This document shows positions 16,261 through 29,981 of a stretch of 64,000 nucleotides of DNA, piece by piece. Origin of the DNA: Stutzerimonas stutzeri. Lineage in GTDB: Bacteria > Pseudomonadota > Gammaproteobacteria > Pseudomonadales > Pseudomonadaceae. The stretch is from the NCBI RefSeq assembly GCF_019090095.1, contig NZ_JAGQFP010000003.1, positions 62,001-126,000 on the forward strand, written 5' to 3'. Position numbers and translations under genes: made by a program. The notes beneath the pieces were generated by a model. That model did not search any database. It had not been told where the DNA came from and saw nothing but the letters and a program-made list of their open reading frames with translations. Position 1 is the stretch's first letter; each line of letters starts with the position of its first letter.

Positions 16261-17502
16261 GTGAATTCAGAACACCGTAGCGTCGTCATCATTGGCGCGG
16301 GGCCTTCCGGCGCCATCGCGGCCGCCCTGCTCAAACGCCAGGGCCATGACGTCCTGGTCATCGAGCGCCAGCGGTTCCCGCGCTTCTCCATCGGCGAAAG
16401 CCTGCTGTCGCATTGCCTGGATTTCATCGAAGAAGCCGGCATGCTCGAGGCGGTGCAGGCCGCCGGTTTCCAGACCAAGCATGGCGCGGCGTTCGGCTGG
16501 GGTGAGCGCTACACCGAGTTCGACTTCCGCGACAAATTCACCGAAGGCCACGGCAGCACCTATCAGGTCCAGCGCGCCGACTTCGACCAGTTGCTGGCCG
16601 ACCAGGCCGCGTCGCAGGGCGTGGAGATCCGCTACGAAGAGGAAATCACCGCGGCGGACTTCGATGGCCCTCGGCCGCGCCTGCAGGTACGCCGGCCAGA
16701 CGGCAGCGAGTATGCCATCGAGGCGGATTTCGTCCTCGACGCCAGCGGCTACGGTCGCGTACTGCCGCGCCTGCTCGAGCTCGAGGCGCCGTCGAACTTT
16801 CCGCTGCGCCGTGCCGTGTTCACCCACATCCAGGACAACATCGACGATCCGCGCTTCGATCGCGAAAAAATCCTCATCACCACCCATCCCGAACTGCGCG
16901 ACGTCTGGTACTGGACCATCCCCTTCAGCAATGGCCGCTGCTCACTTGGCGTGGTCGCCAGCGCGGAACGCTACGAAGGGCGTCCTGAGGATCTGGACGC
17001 GTGCCTCAAGGACTTCGTGCAGGAGGCGCCCAACCTCAAGCGCATCCTCCAGCACGCCGAGTGGGATACCCCGGCACGGCTGATCGGTGGCTATTCGGCG
17101 AACGTCACGACGCTACACGGCCCGGGCTTCGCCCTGCTGGGCAACGCCGCGGAGTTTCTCGACCCGGTGTTCTCCTCCGGCGTCACCATTGCCATGCGCT
17201 CGGCGAGCATGGCGGCCGCCGTGCTGCATCGCCAGCTGGAAGGCGAGACGGTTGACTGGGAAACCGAGTTCGCCGCGCCACTCAAGCGGGGCGTGGACAC
17301 CTTCCGAACCTACGTCGAGGGCTGGTACGACGGCAGTTTCCAGAACGTGATCTATTACGAGCACGCGCAGCCGGAGATTCGTCGAATGATCTGTTCGATT
17401 CTCGCCGGCTACGCCTGGGACGCCGCGAACCCCTATGTCGCCGAACCCAAACGCCGCTTGCGGGTACTCGCCGAGCTGTGCGCGCCCTCGGTACCGGCAT
17501 GA
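16261..17502 (+). CDS. FAD-dependent halogenase-like oxidoreductase (APE cluster)
   Basis: A 413-residue flavoprotein. The FAD-binding motif is GAGPSG (12-17), with the acidic end of strand 2 at E35. It has both marks of flavin-dependent halogenases: lysine K73 in the block GFQTKHGAAFGWG and W216-x-W218-x-I220-P221. The FAD-contact block GNAAEFLDPVFSSGV is near 300. If active it would chlorinate or brominate the aryl ring; a related reductase-like or monooxygenase role is the alternative. GTG 16261 is preceded by AAGGAAGG at a spacing of about 6. A 154-bp gap before it breaks the tight gene packing, so it may have its own promoter or be a later addition. Confidence 0.8.
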   Translation: MNSEHRSVVIIGAGPSGAIAAALLKRQGHDVLVIERQRFPRFSIGESLLSHCLDFIEEAGMLEAVQAAGFQTKHGAAFGWGERYTEFDFRDKFTEGHGSTYQVQRADFDQLLADQAASQGVEIRYEEEITAADFDGPRPRLQVRRPDGSEYAIEADFVLDASGYGRVLPRLLELEAPSNFPLRRAVFTHIQDNIDDPRFDREKILITTHPELRDVWYWTIPFSNGRCSLGVVASAERYEGRPEDLDACLKDFVQEAPNLKRILQHAEWDTPARLIGGYSANVTTLHGPGFALLGNAAEFLDPVFSSGVTIAMRSASMAAAVLHRQLEGETVDWETEFAAPLKRGVDTFRTYVEGWYDGSFQNVIYYEHAQPEIRRMICSILAGYAWDAANPYVAEPKRRLRVLAELCAPSVPA

Positions 17503-17512
17503 GTCGCCCGGC

Positions 17513-18034
17513 ATGATCGTCCGTCACGCCCCGCGCCTGGTCTGGCTAGCGCTGCTGCTGATGCTGGGCGCCTGCGCCCAGCATCCGCCGTTGCCGACGC
17601 AGACACCACGGCTGGCGCTGCCGATGCAGTTGCATATCCAGCGCCGGGCTGCGGAGCAGGTACGCGACTGGCTGCTGGTCATCCAGCAGGAAGGCGCCGC
17701 CTTGCGCTGGTCGCTGCTCGATCCGTTGGGCGTCCCGCTGGCGCGTCAGCTGCTGCGCGACGGCCACTGGCAGGCCGATGGCCTGCTCCCGCCCAATCCC
17801 GAGGCGCGCGAGCTGTTCGCCGCGTTGCTGTTCGCACTGAGCGCTGCCGATCAGCTGGACGAACTCTACGCCGATGCGCGCTGGAGCCAGCAGCCAGGCG
17901 GCCGTTCGCTGATCGCCGGCGCGCACGCCTGGCACGTGCGGTATCAGGGCGATGGTCGTTTCGAACTCGACGTCGGGCCGACGCTGACCTATGGTGTCGC
18001 CCCCCTCGCGCCAGCCGGAGCCCACCTGCCATGA
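17513..18034 (+). CDS. apeN: DUF3261 lipoprotein (APE cluster)
   Basis: A 173-residue predicted lipoprotein. The signal peptide ends in the lipobox L18-G19-A20-C21. The rest resembles the DUF3261 proteins found in APE clusters, sometimes compared with LolB, the outer-membrane acceptor for lipoproteins. A LolA-like protein, an MMPL exporter and this lipoprotein would make a complete route to the outer membrane; this is inference from context. The start at ATG 17513 gives the lipoprotein signal; the upstream open frame does not. It overlaps apeO by 4 bp. Confidence 0.78.
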   Translation: MIVRHAPRLVWLALLLMLGACAQHPPLPTQTPRLALPMQLHIQRRAAEQVRDWLLVIQQEGAALRWSLLDPLGVPLARQLLRDGHWQADGLLPPNPEARELFAALLFALSAADQLDELYADARWSQQPGGRSLIAGAHAWHVRYQGDGRFELDVGPTLTYGVAPLAPAGAHLP

Positions 18035-19218
18035 CCGCCTACCTCAATGCCCTGGGGCTGATCTGTGCGCTGGGCCGCAGCAAGGCGGAGGTCGCCGGAC
18101 GCCTGCTGGACGGCGACGATTCGGGCATGCAGCCCTATGCGCAGGCAGTCGCCGGACGTCGGCTGCCGGTCGGCGCGGTCACCGGCGAGCTGCCCACGCT
18201 TAGCGGCTCGCCCCTTCGGCATGCTACACGCAATAACCAGCTGCTCCTCGCCGCGGTCGAGCAAATCGAAGCCGAGTTGCATGCGGCAATCGCCCGCTTT
18301 GGCCCATCCCGTATCGGCGTGGTCATGGGCACCAGCACCACCGGCATCCAGGAAGCCACTCAGGGCATCACCGAGCTGGTGCGCCAGGGCACGCTGCCGG
18401 CCAGCTATCACTACGGTCATCAGGAGCTGTGCGCACCGGCCAGCTTTCTCAGCGAGCAGCTGCAGCTCAGCGGCCCAAGCTATTCGATTTCCACCGCCTG
18501 CACGTCGAGCGCGCGCGCCCTGCTCAGTGCCAAGCGTCTACTGGACGCCGGCATCTGTGATGCGGTCATCTGCGGCGGCGTGGACAGCCTCTGCGATCTG
18601 ACCCTGCAGGGCTTCAGCGCCCTGGAGGCAACCAGCGAGCGCATCTGCAATCCGTTTTCGGTCAACCGCGACGGCATCAACATCGGCGAGGCCGCCGCGC
18701 TGTTCCTGATGACCCGCGACGAAGCGCCGATCGCCCTGCTCGGCGGTGGCGCCAGCTCCGACGCGCACCATATCTCCGCGCCCGACCCTCAAGGCCTGGG
18801 CGCCATCGAGGCGATGCGCAAGGCGCTCGCCGGGGCGGCCATCCAGGCGCAGCAGATCAGCTACCTGAACCTTCATGGCACCGCCACCGTGCACAACGAC
18901 GCCATGGAGAGCCTGGCGGTCGCCGCGGTGTTCCCGGCCGGCGTAGCCTGCTCGTCGAGCAAGCCGCTGACCGGGCATACCTTGGGCGCCGCCGGTGCAC
19001 TGGAAGCGGCGTTCTGCTGGCTGGCGCTGTCCGAGCACAACCCTGCCCAACGACTGCCACCGCATCGCTGGGACGGCCAGCAGGACCCCGACCTGCCGCA
19101 CCTGGCGCTGGTCGCAGCCGACACGACGATGACCGCCGCCGGACCACGACGCATGATGAGCAACTCCTTCGCCTTCGGCGGCAACAACATCAGCTTGATC
19201 CTGGGAGACGCGCCATGA
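18031..19218 (+). CDS. apeO: Beta-ketoacyl-ACP synthase (APE cluster, elongating)
   Basis: A 395-residue thiolase-fold ketosynthase with the full Cys-His-His triad: C157 in STACTSSA, H282 in NLHGTAT and H316 in KPLTGHTLGAAG. In E. coli the equivalent forms a heterodimer with the chain-length factor ApeC and carries out the elongation steps with malonyl-ACP. It overlaps apeN and apeP by 4 bp each. Confidence 0.92.
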   Translation: MTAYLNALGLICALGRSKAEVAGRLLDGDDSGMQPYAQAVAGRRLPVGAVTGELPTLSGSPLRHATRNNQLLLAAVEQIEAELHAAIARFGPSRIGVVMGTSTTGIQEATQGITELVRQGTLPASYHYGHQELCAPASFLSEQLQLSGPSYSISTACTSSARALLSAKRLLDAGICDAVICGGVDSLCDLTLQGFSALEATSERICNPFSVNRDGINIGEAAALFLMTRDEAPIALLGGGASSDAHHISAPDPQGLGAIEAMRKALAGAAIQAQQISYLNLHGTATVHNDAMESLAVAAVFPAGVACSSSKPLTGHTLGAAGALEAAFCWLALSEHNPAQRLPPHRWDGQQDPDLPHLALVAADTTMTAAGPRRMMSNSFAFGGNNISLILGDAP

Positions 19219-19667
19219 TCGATTGGCCAGTAGCCGAACTGGTACCCCATGCCGGTGACATGATCCTGCTCGATGCGGTCGAGGCCTTCGACGCGGACAG
19301 CATCGATGCGCACCTGACGGTCAAGGCCGGTGGATTGTTCAACCTGCCCGACGGCAGCCTGCCCGCCTGGGTCGGTGTCGAGATCATGGCGCAGACGGTC
19401 GCCGCCTTCGCCGGCTGCCAGGCGCGCCAGGCCGGGCTGCCGGTGGAGCTGGGCTTTCTGCTCGGTACCCGTCATTTTCAATGCGATGTCGAACGGTTCC
19501 CCGCCGGCACCGCGCTACGCATTCGCGCACTGCGCTCGCTGCAGGACGACAACGGCATGGGCGTGTTCGAATGCCACCTCGACGGGCTCGGCATCCATGC
19601 CGAGGCGCGTCTCAACGTGTTCCGCCCGCCTGAAGTGGCGCGCTATCTACAAGAGCCCAGCCCATGA
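19215..19667 (+). CDS. apeP: 3-hydroxyacyl-ACP dehydratase (APE cluster)
   Basis: A 150-residue hotdog protein of the FabZ-like group found in APE clusters. The PHAGDMILLD block near residue 11 carries the catalytic histidine, and WVGVEIMAQTVAAFAG near 51 holds the catalytic acid on the central helix. Together with the hotdog domain fused to the ligase it gives the cluster two dehydratase units, as in E. coli (ApeI and ApeP), and would set the trans double bonds of the polyene. Confidence 0.88.
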   Translation: MIDWPVAELVPHAGDMILLDAVEAFDADSIDAHLTVKAGGLFNLPDGSLPAWVGVEIMAQTVAAFAGCQARQAGLPVELGFLLGTRHFQCDVERFPAGTALRIRALRSLQDDNGMGVFECHLDGLGIHAEARLNVFRPPEVARYLQEPSP

Positions 19668-20392
19668 GCAACAGCATTCTCGTCACCGGCTCCAGCCGTG
19701 GCATCGGCCGCGCCATCGCCTTGCGCCTGGCCCGCAGCGGCTACGACATCATCCTGCACTGCCGAGCCCGGCGGGACGAGGCAGAAGCCGTCCAGGCAGA
19801 GATCCAGGACTTGGGCCGCCAGGCGCGCATCCTGCAGTTCGACGTTGCTGATCGCGCCCAATGCCGCGCTCAGCTGGAAGCCGATATCGAGGCGCACGGA
19901 GCCTATTACGGCGTGGTGTGCAATGCCGGCCTTACCCGCGACGGCGCCTTTCCGGCGTTGACTGATGAGGACTGGGATCAGGTCCTGCGCACCAACCTGG
20001 ACGGCTTCTACAATGTGCTGCAGCCGCTGACCATGCCGATGATTCGCCGTCGCCAGCCGGGGCGGATCGTCTGTATCACCTCGGTATCGGGCCTGATCGG
20101 CAACCGCGGCCAGGTCAACTACAGTGCCTCCAAGGCCGGCGTGATCGGCGCGGCAAAGGCGCTGGCCGTCGAACTCGGCAAACGGCGTATCACCGTCAAT
20201 TGCGTCGCACCCGGGCTGATCGACACCGACATGCTCGACGACGATCTGCCCATCGAGGACATGCTCAAGATGATTCCCGCTCAACGCATGGGCACACCCG
20301 AAGAAGTCGCCGGCGCGGTCAATTTCCTCATGTCGGAAGAGGCCAGCTACATCACCCGCCAGGTCCTGGCGGTCAACGGTGGGTTGTGCTGA
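19664..20392 (+). CDS. apeQ: 3-ketoacyl-ACP reductase, FabG-like (APE cluster)
   Basis: A 242-residue short-chain dehydrogenase. It has the NADPH-binding TGSSRGIG (8-15), NAG (87-89) and the catalytic S140, Y153 and K157 (YSASK). It reduces the 3-keto group after each extension. It overlaps apeP by 4 bp and apeR by one base. Confidence 0.92.
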   Translation: MSNSILVTGSSRGIGRAIALRLARSGYDIILHCRARRDEAEAVQAEIQDLGRQARILQFDVADRAQCRAQLEADIEAHGAYYGVVCNAGLTRDGAFPALTDEDWDQVLRTNLDGFYNVLQPLTMPMIRRRQPGRIVCITSVSGLIGNRGQVNYSASKAGVIGAAKALAVELGKRRITVNCVAPGLIDTDMLDDDLPIEDMLKMIPAQRMGTPEEVAGAVNFLMSEEASYITRQVLAVNGGLC

Positions 20393-21618
20393 TGAAACGC
20401 GTCGTCGTCACCGGCATGGCCGGCATCACCTCGCTGGGCAGCGACTGGACTACCATCGAAGCCAACTTCAGCGGCAACCGCAGCGGCATCCGCTACATGC
20501 ACGAGTGGGACCGCTTCACCGAGCTCAACACGCGCCTGGCCGGGCCAGTGGATGACTTCGCCGTTCCCGGCCATTGGACGCGCAAGCAACTGCGCAGCAT
20601 GGGCCGGGTGTCGCGGCTGTCGGTGAGGGCCGCCGAGCAGGCGCTTGCACATGCGGGCCTGCTCGATGACACCTCGATTCGCGACGGCCGCATGGGTGTC
20701 GCCTGCGGCTCATCCACCGGCAGCACCGAGGAGATCAAGGCCTTCGGCAATATGCTACTGAACTCCGTGGCCGACGGACTGAACGCCAACTCCTATATCC
20801 GCATGATGCCGCACACCACGGCGGCCAATATCAGCATCTTCTTCGGCCTTACCGGCCGGGTGATCCCTACCTCCAGCGCCTGCACCAGTGGCAGCCAGGG
20901 CATCGGCTACGCCTACGAGGCGATCAAGTTCGGGCGGCTGCCGATGATGCTTGCCGGCGGCGCCGAAGAGCTGTGTGCAACCGAAGCCATGGTGTTCGAC
21001 GCGCTCTATGCCACCAGCCTGAAGAACGATGCCCCGCATACCACGCCACGGCCCTATGACGCGGGCCGTGACGGGCTGGTAATCGGTGAGGGCGCCGGCA
21101 TGCTGGTGCTCGAAGAGCTCGAACACGCGCTCGCCCGTGGCGCCACGATCCACGCCGAGCTGGTCGGCTTCGGCAGCAACGCCGACGGCCAGCACGCCAC
21201 CAAACCGGAACAGCTGACCATGCGCCGCGCCATGGAGCTGGCCCTGGATGATGCCAACCTGCAGCCCGACGCCATCGGCTACGTCAACGGCCATGGCACC
21301 GCCACCGAGCAGGGTGATATCGCCGAGACCCTGGCGACCCAGGCCCTGTTCGGCTCACGCATGCCAATCAGCTCGCAGAAGAGCTTTTTCGGACACACGC
21401 TGGGCGCCTGTGGCGCGCTGGAATCTTGGTTCAGCATCGAGATGATGAACCGTGACCGCTATATCCACACCTTGAACCTCGAAGCCATCGACCCCCGTTG
21501 CGGCGAACTGGACTATCTCGTCGGTGCGCCACGTTCGATGCAGCATGAATTCGTGATGAACAACAATTTCGCCTTCGGCGGCATCAACACCTCGCTGATT
21601 TTCCGCCGCTGGGCCTGA
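20392..21618 (+). CDS. apeR: Beta-ketoacyl-ACP synthase, second (APE cluster)
   Basis: A 408-residue ketosynthase with a complete triad: C164 in SSACTSGS, H301 in NGHGTAT and H335 in FFGHTLGACG. In E. coli ApeR is a second ketosynthase of the cluster. The ATG at 20392 overlaps the apeQ stop (TGATG); the in-frame GTG at 20386 is an alternative. It is the last recognised biosynthetic gene in the cluster. Confidence 0.9.
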   Translation: MKRVVVTGMAGITSLGSDWTTIEANFSGNRSGIRYMHEWDRFTELNTRLAGPVDDFAVPGHWTRKQLRSMGRVSRLSVRAAEQALAHAGLLDDTSIRDGRMGVACGSSTGSTEEIKAFGNMLLNSVADGLNANSYIRMMPHTTAANISIFFGLTGRVIPTSSACTSGSQGIGYAYEAIKFGRLPMMLAGGAEELCATEAMVFDALYATSLKNDAPHTTPRPYDAGRDGLVIGEGAGMLVLEELEHALARGATIHAELVGFGSNADGQHATKPEQLTMRRAMELALDDANLQPDAIGYVNGHGTATEQGDIAETLATQALFGSRMPISSQKSFFGHTLGACGALESWFSIEMMNRDRYIHTLNLEAIDPRCGELDYLVGAPRSMQHEFVMNNNFAFGGINTSLIFRRWA

Positions 21619-21648
21619 ATCCCCCCAAAACACCGCAAGGAGAATGCA

Positions 21649-22089
21649 ATGAACAAGAACACATGGATCGGCGCTGCACTGATGCTCTGCGCCCTGCCCG
21701 GCATCAGTCAGGCCCGCGACACCACCCACCACCTGCCATTCGACCAGGTGGTGGCCGAAGCCACCGCCTCCGGCAAGCTGGACGGTAGCGTGAAGTTCTA
21801 CCTCGCGGGCAAGACGCCCAAGGGCGCGCAGATCATTCGCAGCGGTGTCACCACCAGCAAGAAGACCAACGCCTTCAACAAAACCGACGAGGGTGCCTGC
21901 AGCTGGGCGCTGCAATCGGCGTTGATCGGCATGCAGCAGGCGGCCAAGGCGGCCGGTGCCAACGCGGTGGTGAACGTCGCCAGCAACTACAAGCACGTCG
22001 AGTACAAGGACAGCCAGAACTACGAATGCCATGCCGGCGCGATCATGGCGGGCGTCGCGCTCAAGGGCGACCTGGCGAAGATCAAGTAA
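21649..22089 (+). CDS. Small exported protein of unknown function at APE cluster end
   Basis: A 146-residue protein with a clear signal peptide (MNKNTWIGAALMLCALPGIS then QA, cleavage near residue 23). The mature part has a central GANAVVNVAS strand-turn and three cysteines (in EGACSWAL and NYECHAG). Related proteins are often auto-named excinuclease ATPase subunit; nothing here supports DNA repair, and there is no Walker motif. AAGGAG sits 6 bases before the ATG, 30 bp after apeR, so it is probably co-transcribed. Function unknown. Confidence 0.75.
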   Translation: MNKNTWIGAALMLCALPGISQARDTTHHLPFDQVVAEATASGKLDGSVKFYLAGKTPKGAQIIRSGVTTSKKTNAFNKTDEGACSWALQSALIGMQQAAKAAGANAVVNVASNYKHVEYKDSQNYECHAGAIMAGVALKGDLAKIK

Positions 22090-22095
22090 CGCACC

Positions 22096-22122
22096 GGGGC
22101 GCTCGGTTACGCCGGGCGCCCC
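22096..22122 (+). terminator. GC hairpin at the end of the APE operon
   Basis: A 7-bp perfect stem (22096-22102 with 22116-22122) lies 6 bases after the stop of the small exported gene. No T tract follows, so it may act with Rho or only protect the 3' end. Confidence 0.35.
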
Positions 22123-22220
22123 AATCGCCCACCGAGGTCCCCTCCGTCGCTTTTGCCGAACGAATAACTGGACCCGCGAGTCAACAGAGCAGACCTTTTC
22201 CACCCTTAGAGGAGCTGCCC

Positions 22221-22514
22221 ATGTTCGACAAGTCATCGCACAAGTTCGAAATCAACTACATCTTTCAGAACGATCCGCGCGTGCAGATCATCGAATCGGC
22301 TGATGAGCGCATGTCGCAGGGCAGCGCCGCCCGGCACTTGATCGAGCTGCATAATGGCGATGCCGAGAACAGCCTGGTGATGCCCGAAGCGGGCGCCGAT
22401 GAGGCCAAGGTGCTGGAGCAGGCCGAGGTGATCGGCATCACCGATATTCGCGTGACCAAACTGGTTCATGAACACGAACCCGGTACCACGCCCGGTCACT
22501 ATCAGCAGCCCTAA
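22221..22514 (+). CDS. Small acidic protein of unknown function
   Basis: A 97-residue soluble protein without a signal peptide or recognisable motif; it is acidic and rich in Glu and Asp. The ATG at 22221 has GAGGAG about 8 bases upstream; the frame is open further upstream but the extension has no protein-like content. It lies between the end of the APE operon and hemE (opposite strand) and ends just before a shared terminator. I do not recognise the family. Confidence 0.65.
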   Translation: MFDKSSHKFEINYIFQNDPRVQIIESADERMSQGSAARHLIELHNGDAENSLVMPEAGADEAKVLEQAEVIGITDIRVTKLVHEHEPGTTPGHYQQP

Positions 22515-22520
22515 ACAAAA

Positions 22521-22546
22521 AGAGCCGCAAGTGCGGCTCCTTTTTT
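22521..22546. terminator. Bidirectional rho-independent terminator
   Basis: Stem 22522-22528 with 22533-22539 (GAGCCGC/GCGGCTC), loop AAGT, T tract 22541-22546 on the plus strand and an A tract before it. It sits between convergent genes and can serve both the small acidic protein gene and hemE. Confidence 0.85.
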
Positions 22547-22556
22547 GGTCGACAGA

Positions 22557-23621
22557 TCAGCCGTGATACGGCGCCGAAAGCTCGTGGACCGATTCGATGA
22601 AGGCACCAGCGTGAGCCGGATCGACTTCCGGGGTGATGCCATGGCCCAGATTGAATACGTGGCCCTCGCCGTAACCGAAGCTTGCGAGGATGCGCCCGAC
22701 CTCGGCACGGATCGCCTCGGGCTTGGCGAACAGTACGCTGGGGTCCATGTTGCCCTGCAGCGCAACCTTGTCACCGACGCGGGCACGCGCGGCGCCAATG
22801 TCGCAGGTCCAGTCGAGTCCCAGGGCCTCGGCACCGCTCTCAGCCATCGATTCGAGCCAGAGCCCGCCACCCTTGGTGAAGAGGATCACCGGCACGCGGC
22901 GACCGTCATGCTCACGGATCAGGCCATCGACGATCTTCTGCATATAGGCCAGGGAAAATTCCTGATAAGCCGCTGCCGACAGGCTGCCACCCCAGGAATC
23001 AAAGATCTGTACCGCCTGGGCACCTGCCAGGATCTGCCCGTTGAGGTAGCGGGTCACTGACTGCGCCAGCTTGTCGAGCAGCGCATGCATGGCCTGCGGG
23101 TTCTCGTAGAGCATCGCCTTGGATTTGCGGAAATCTTTCGAGGACCCACCTTCAACCATATAGGTCGCCAGCGTCCAGGGGCTACCGGAGAAGCCAATCA
23201 GCGGCACGCGGCCGTTCAGCTCACGGCGGATGGTGCGCACCGCACTCATCACGTAGCCCAGATCCTTCTCCGGATCCGGAATCGGCAGTGCCTCGATGTC
23301 AGCCATACTGCTGACAACCTTCTTGAAGCGCGGCCCTTCGCCGGTCTCGAAATACAGGCCCAAGCCCATGGCATCCGGCACGGTAAGAATGTCGGAGAAC
23401 AGAATCGCGGCATCCAGCGGATAACGCTCCAGCGGCTGCAGCGTGACCTCGCAGGCCAGTTCGGGGTTCATGCACAGGCTCATGAAGTCTCCCGCTTTGC
23501 TACGGCTGGCCCGGTACTCGGGCAGGTAGCGTCCGGCCTGACGCATCATCCACACCGGGGTGACGTCGACAGGTTGCTTGAGCAGGGCGCGAAGGAAGCG
23601 ATCGTTCTTCAAGGCAGTCAT
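22557..23621 (-). CDS. hemE: Uroporphyrinogen decarboxylase
   Basis: A 354-residue enzyme that converts uroporphyrinogen III to coproporphyrinogen III in heme synthesis. The substrate-binding signature [13 protein letters not shown] is at residues 25-37, and the second signature [13 protein letters not shown] is near 148. NLGHGI near 325 is also conserved. The ATG at 23621 gives the usual length; the open frame upstream is not protein-like. It is transcribed away from gltBD, with a strong terminator between them. Confidence 0.95.
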   Translation of the reverse strand: MTALKNDRFLRALLKQPVDVTPVWMMRQAGRYLPEYRASRSKAGDFMSLCMNPELACEVTLQPLERYPLDAAILFSDILTVPDAMGLGLYFETGEGPRFKKVVSSMADIEALPIPDPEKDLGYVMSAVRTIRRELNGRVPLIGFSGSPWTLATYMVEGGSSKDFRKSKAMLYENPQAMHALLDKLAQSVTRYLNGQILAGAQAVQIFDSWGGSLSAAAYQEFSLAYMQKIVDGLIREHDGRRVPVILFTKGGGLWLESMAESGAEALGLDWTCDIGAARARVGDKVALQGNMDPSVLFAKPEAIRAEVGRILASFGYGEGHVFNLGHGITPEVDPAHAGAFIESVHELSAPYHG

Positions 23622-23670
23622 GTCTGGGTTCCAGCAAAAGAGTGGCGGCATTGTCGCAAAGCGGAAAACA

Positions 23671-23697
23671 AAAGGCACGGCGAGCGCCGTGCCTTTT
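23671..23697. terminator. Terminator between gltD and hemE
   Basis: A stem of about 11 bp (23671-23681 with 23686-23696) is flanked by A and T tracts, so it can work in both directions. On the minus strand it ends the gltB-gltD message about 130 bp after gltD. Confidence 0.8.
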
Positions 23698-23756
23698 ATC
23701 CATGGGCTTGATTCTGATCAGGCTTTAACGGGCGTCCGGGCTGGCAAGCCAGTCGT

Positions 23757-23784
23757 AGGGTGGATGACGCATTCTCCATCCACC
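23757..23784. repeat. Short dispersed palindrome (GTAGGGTGGAT type)
   Basis: GGTGGATG (23759-23766) pairs with CATCCACC (23777-23784) around a 10-base loop, preceded by GTAG. Repeats starting GTAGGGTGGAT are common between genes in pseudomonads. No other copy was spotted by eye in this window. Confidence 0.45.
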
Positions 23785-23829
23785 TTCAGACTGCTCGGTG
23801 ATGGCAGAGGCTCGATCCGCCCGGCGAAG

Positions 23830-29808
<5,979 letters not shown>

Positions 29809-29942
29809 AGGCACTCCACCAGCTAAATGCGTTGTAAATCAACCCCTTATTGACGGCGCACAAAAAGGCCCCGTCATACGCGTGGGCAAAAGGGGGAGCA
29901 GTTTACAAAGCCCGGTAGAACGACACAATTTAATTTTTGCAA

Positions 29943-29977
29943 GCCCCAAAATGGTGCGATGCGCACTATTTTGGGGC
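29943..29977. promoter_or_regulatory. 35-bp near-perfect palindrome upstream of gltB
   Basis: Bases 29943-29958 pair with 29962-29977, with one G-T pair, around a 3-base centre. Each arm, read outward from the centre, gives GCAC(T/C)ATTTTGGGGC, one base from the NtrC half-dyad pattern GCAC-N7-GTGC. It lies 5 bp after the damX stop and 135 bp before the gltB start. It could be a nitrogen-control site for gltBD or the 3' end hairpin of the damX message. Confidence 0.45.
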
Positions 29978-29981
29978 GAAT

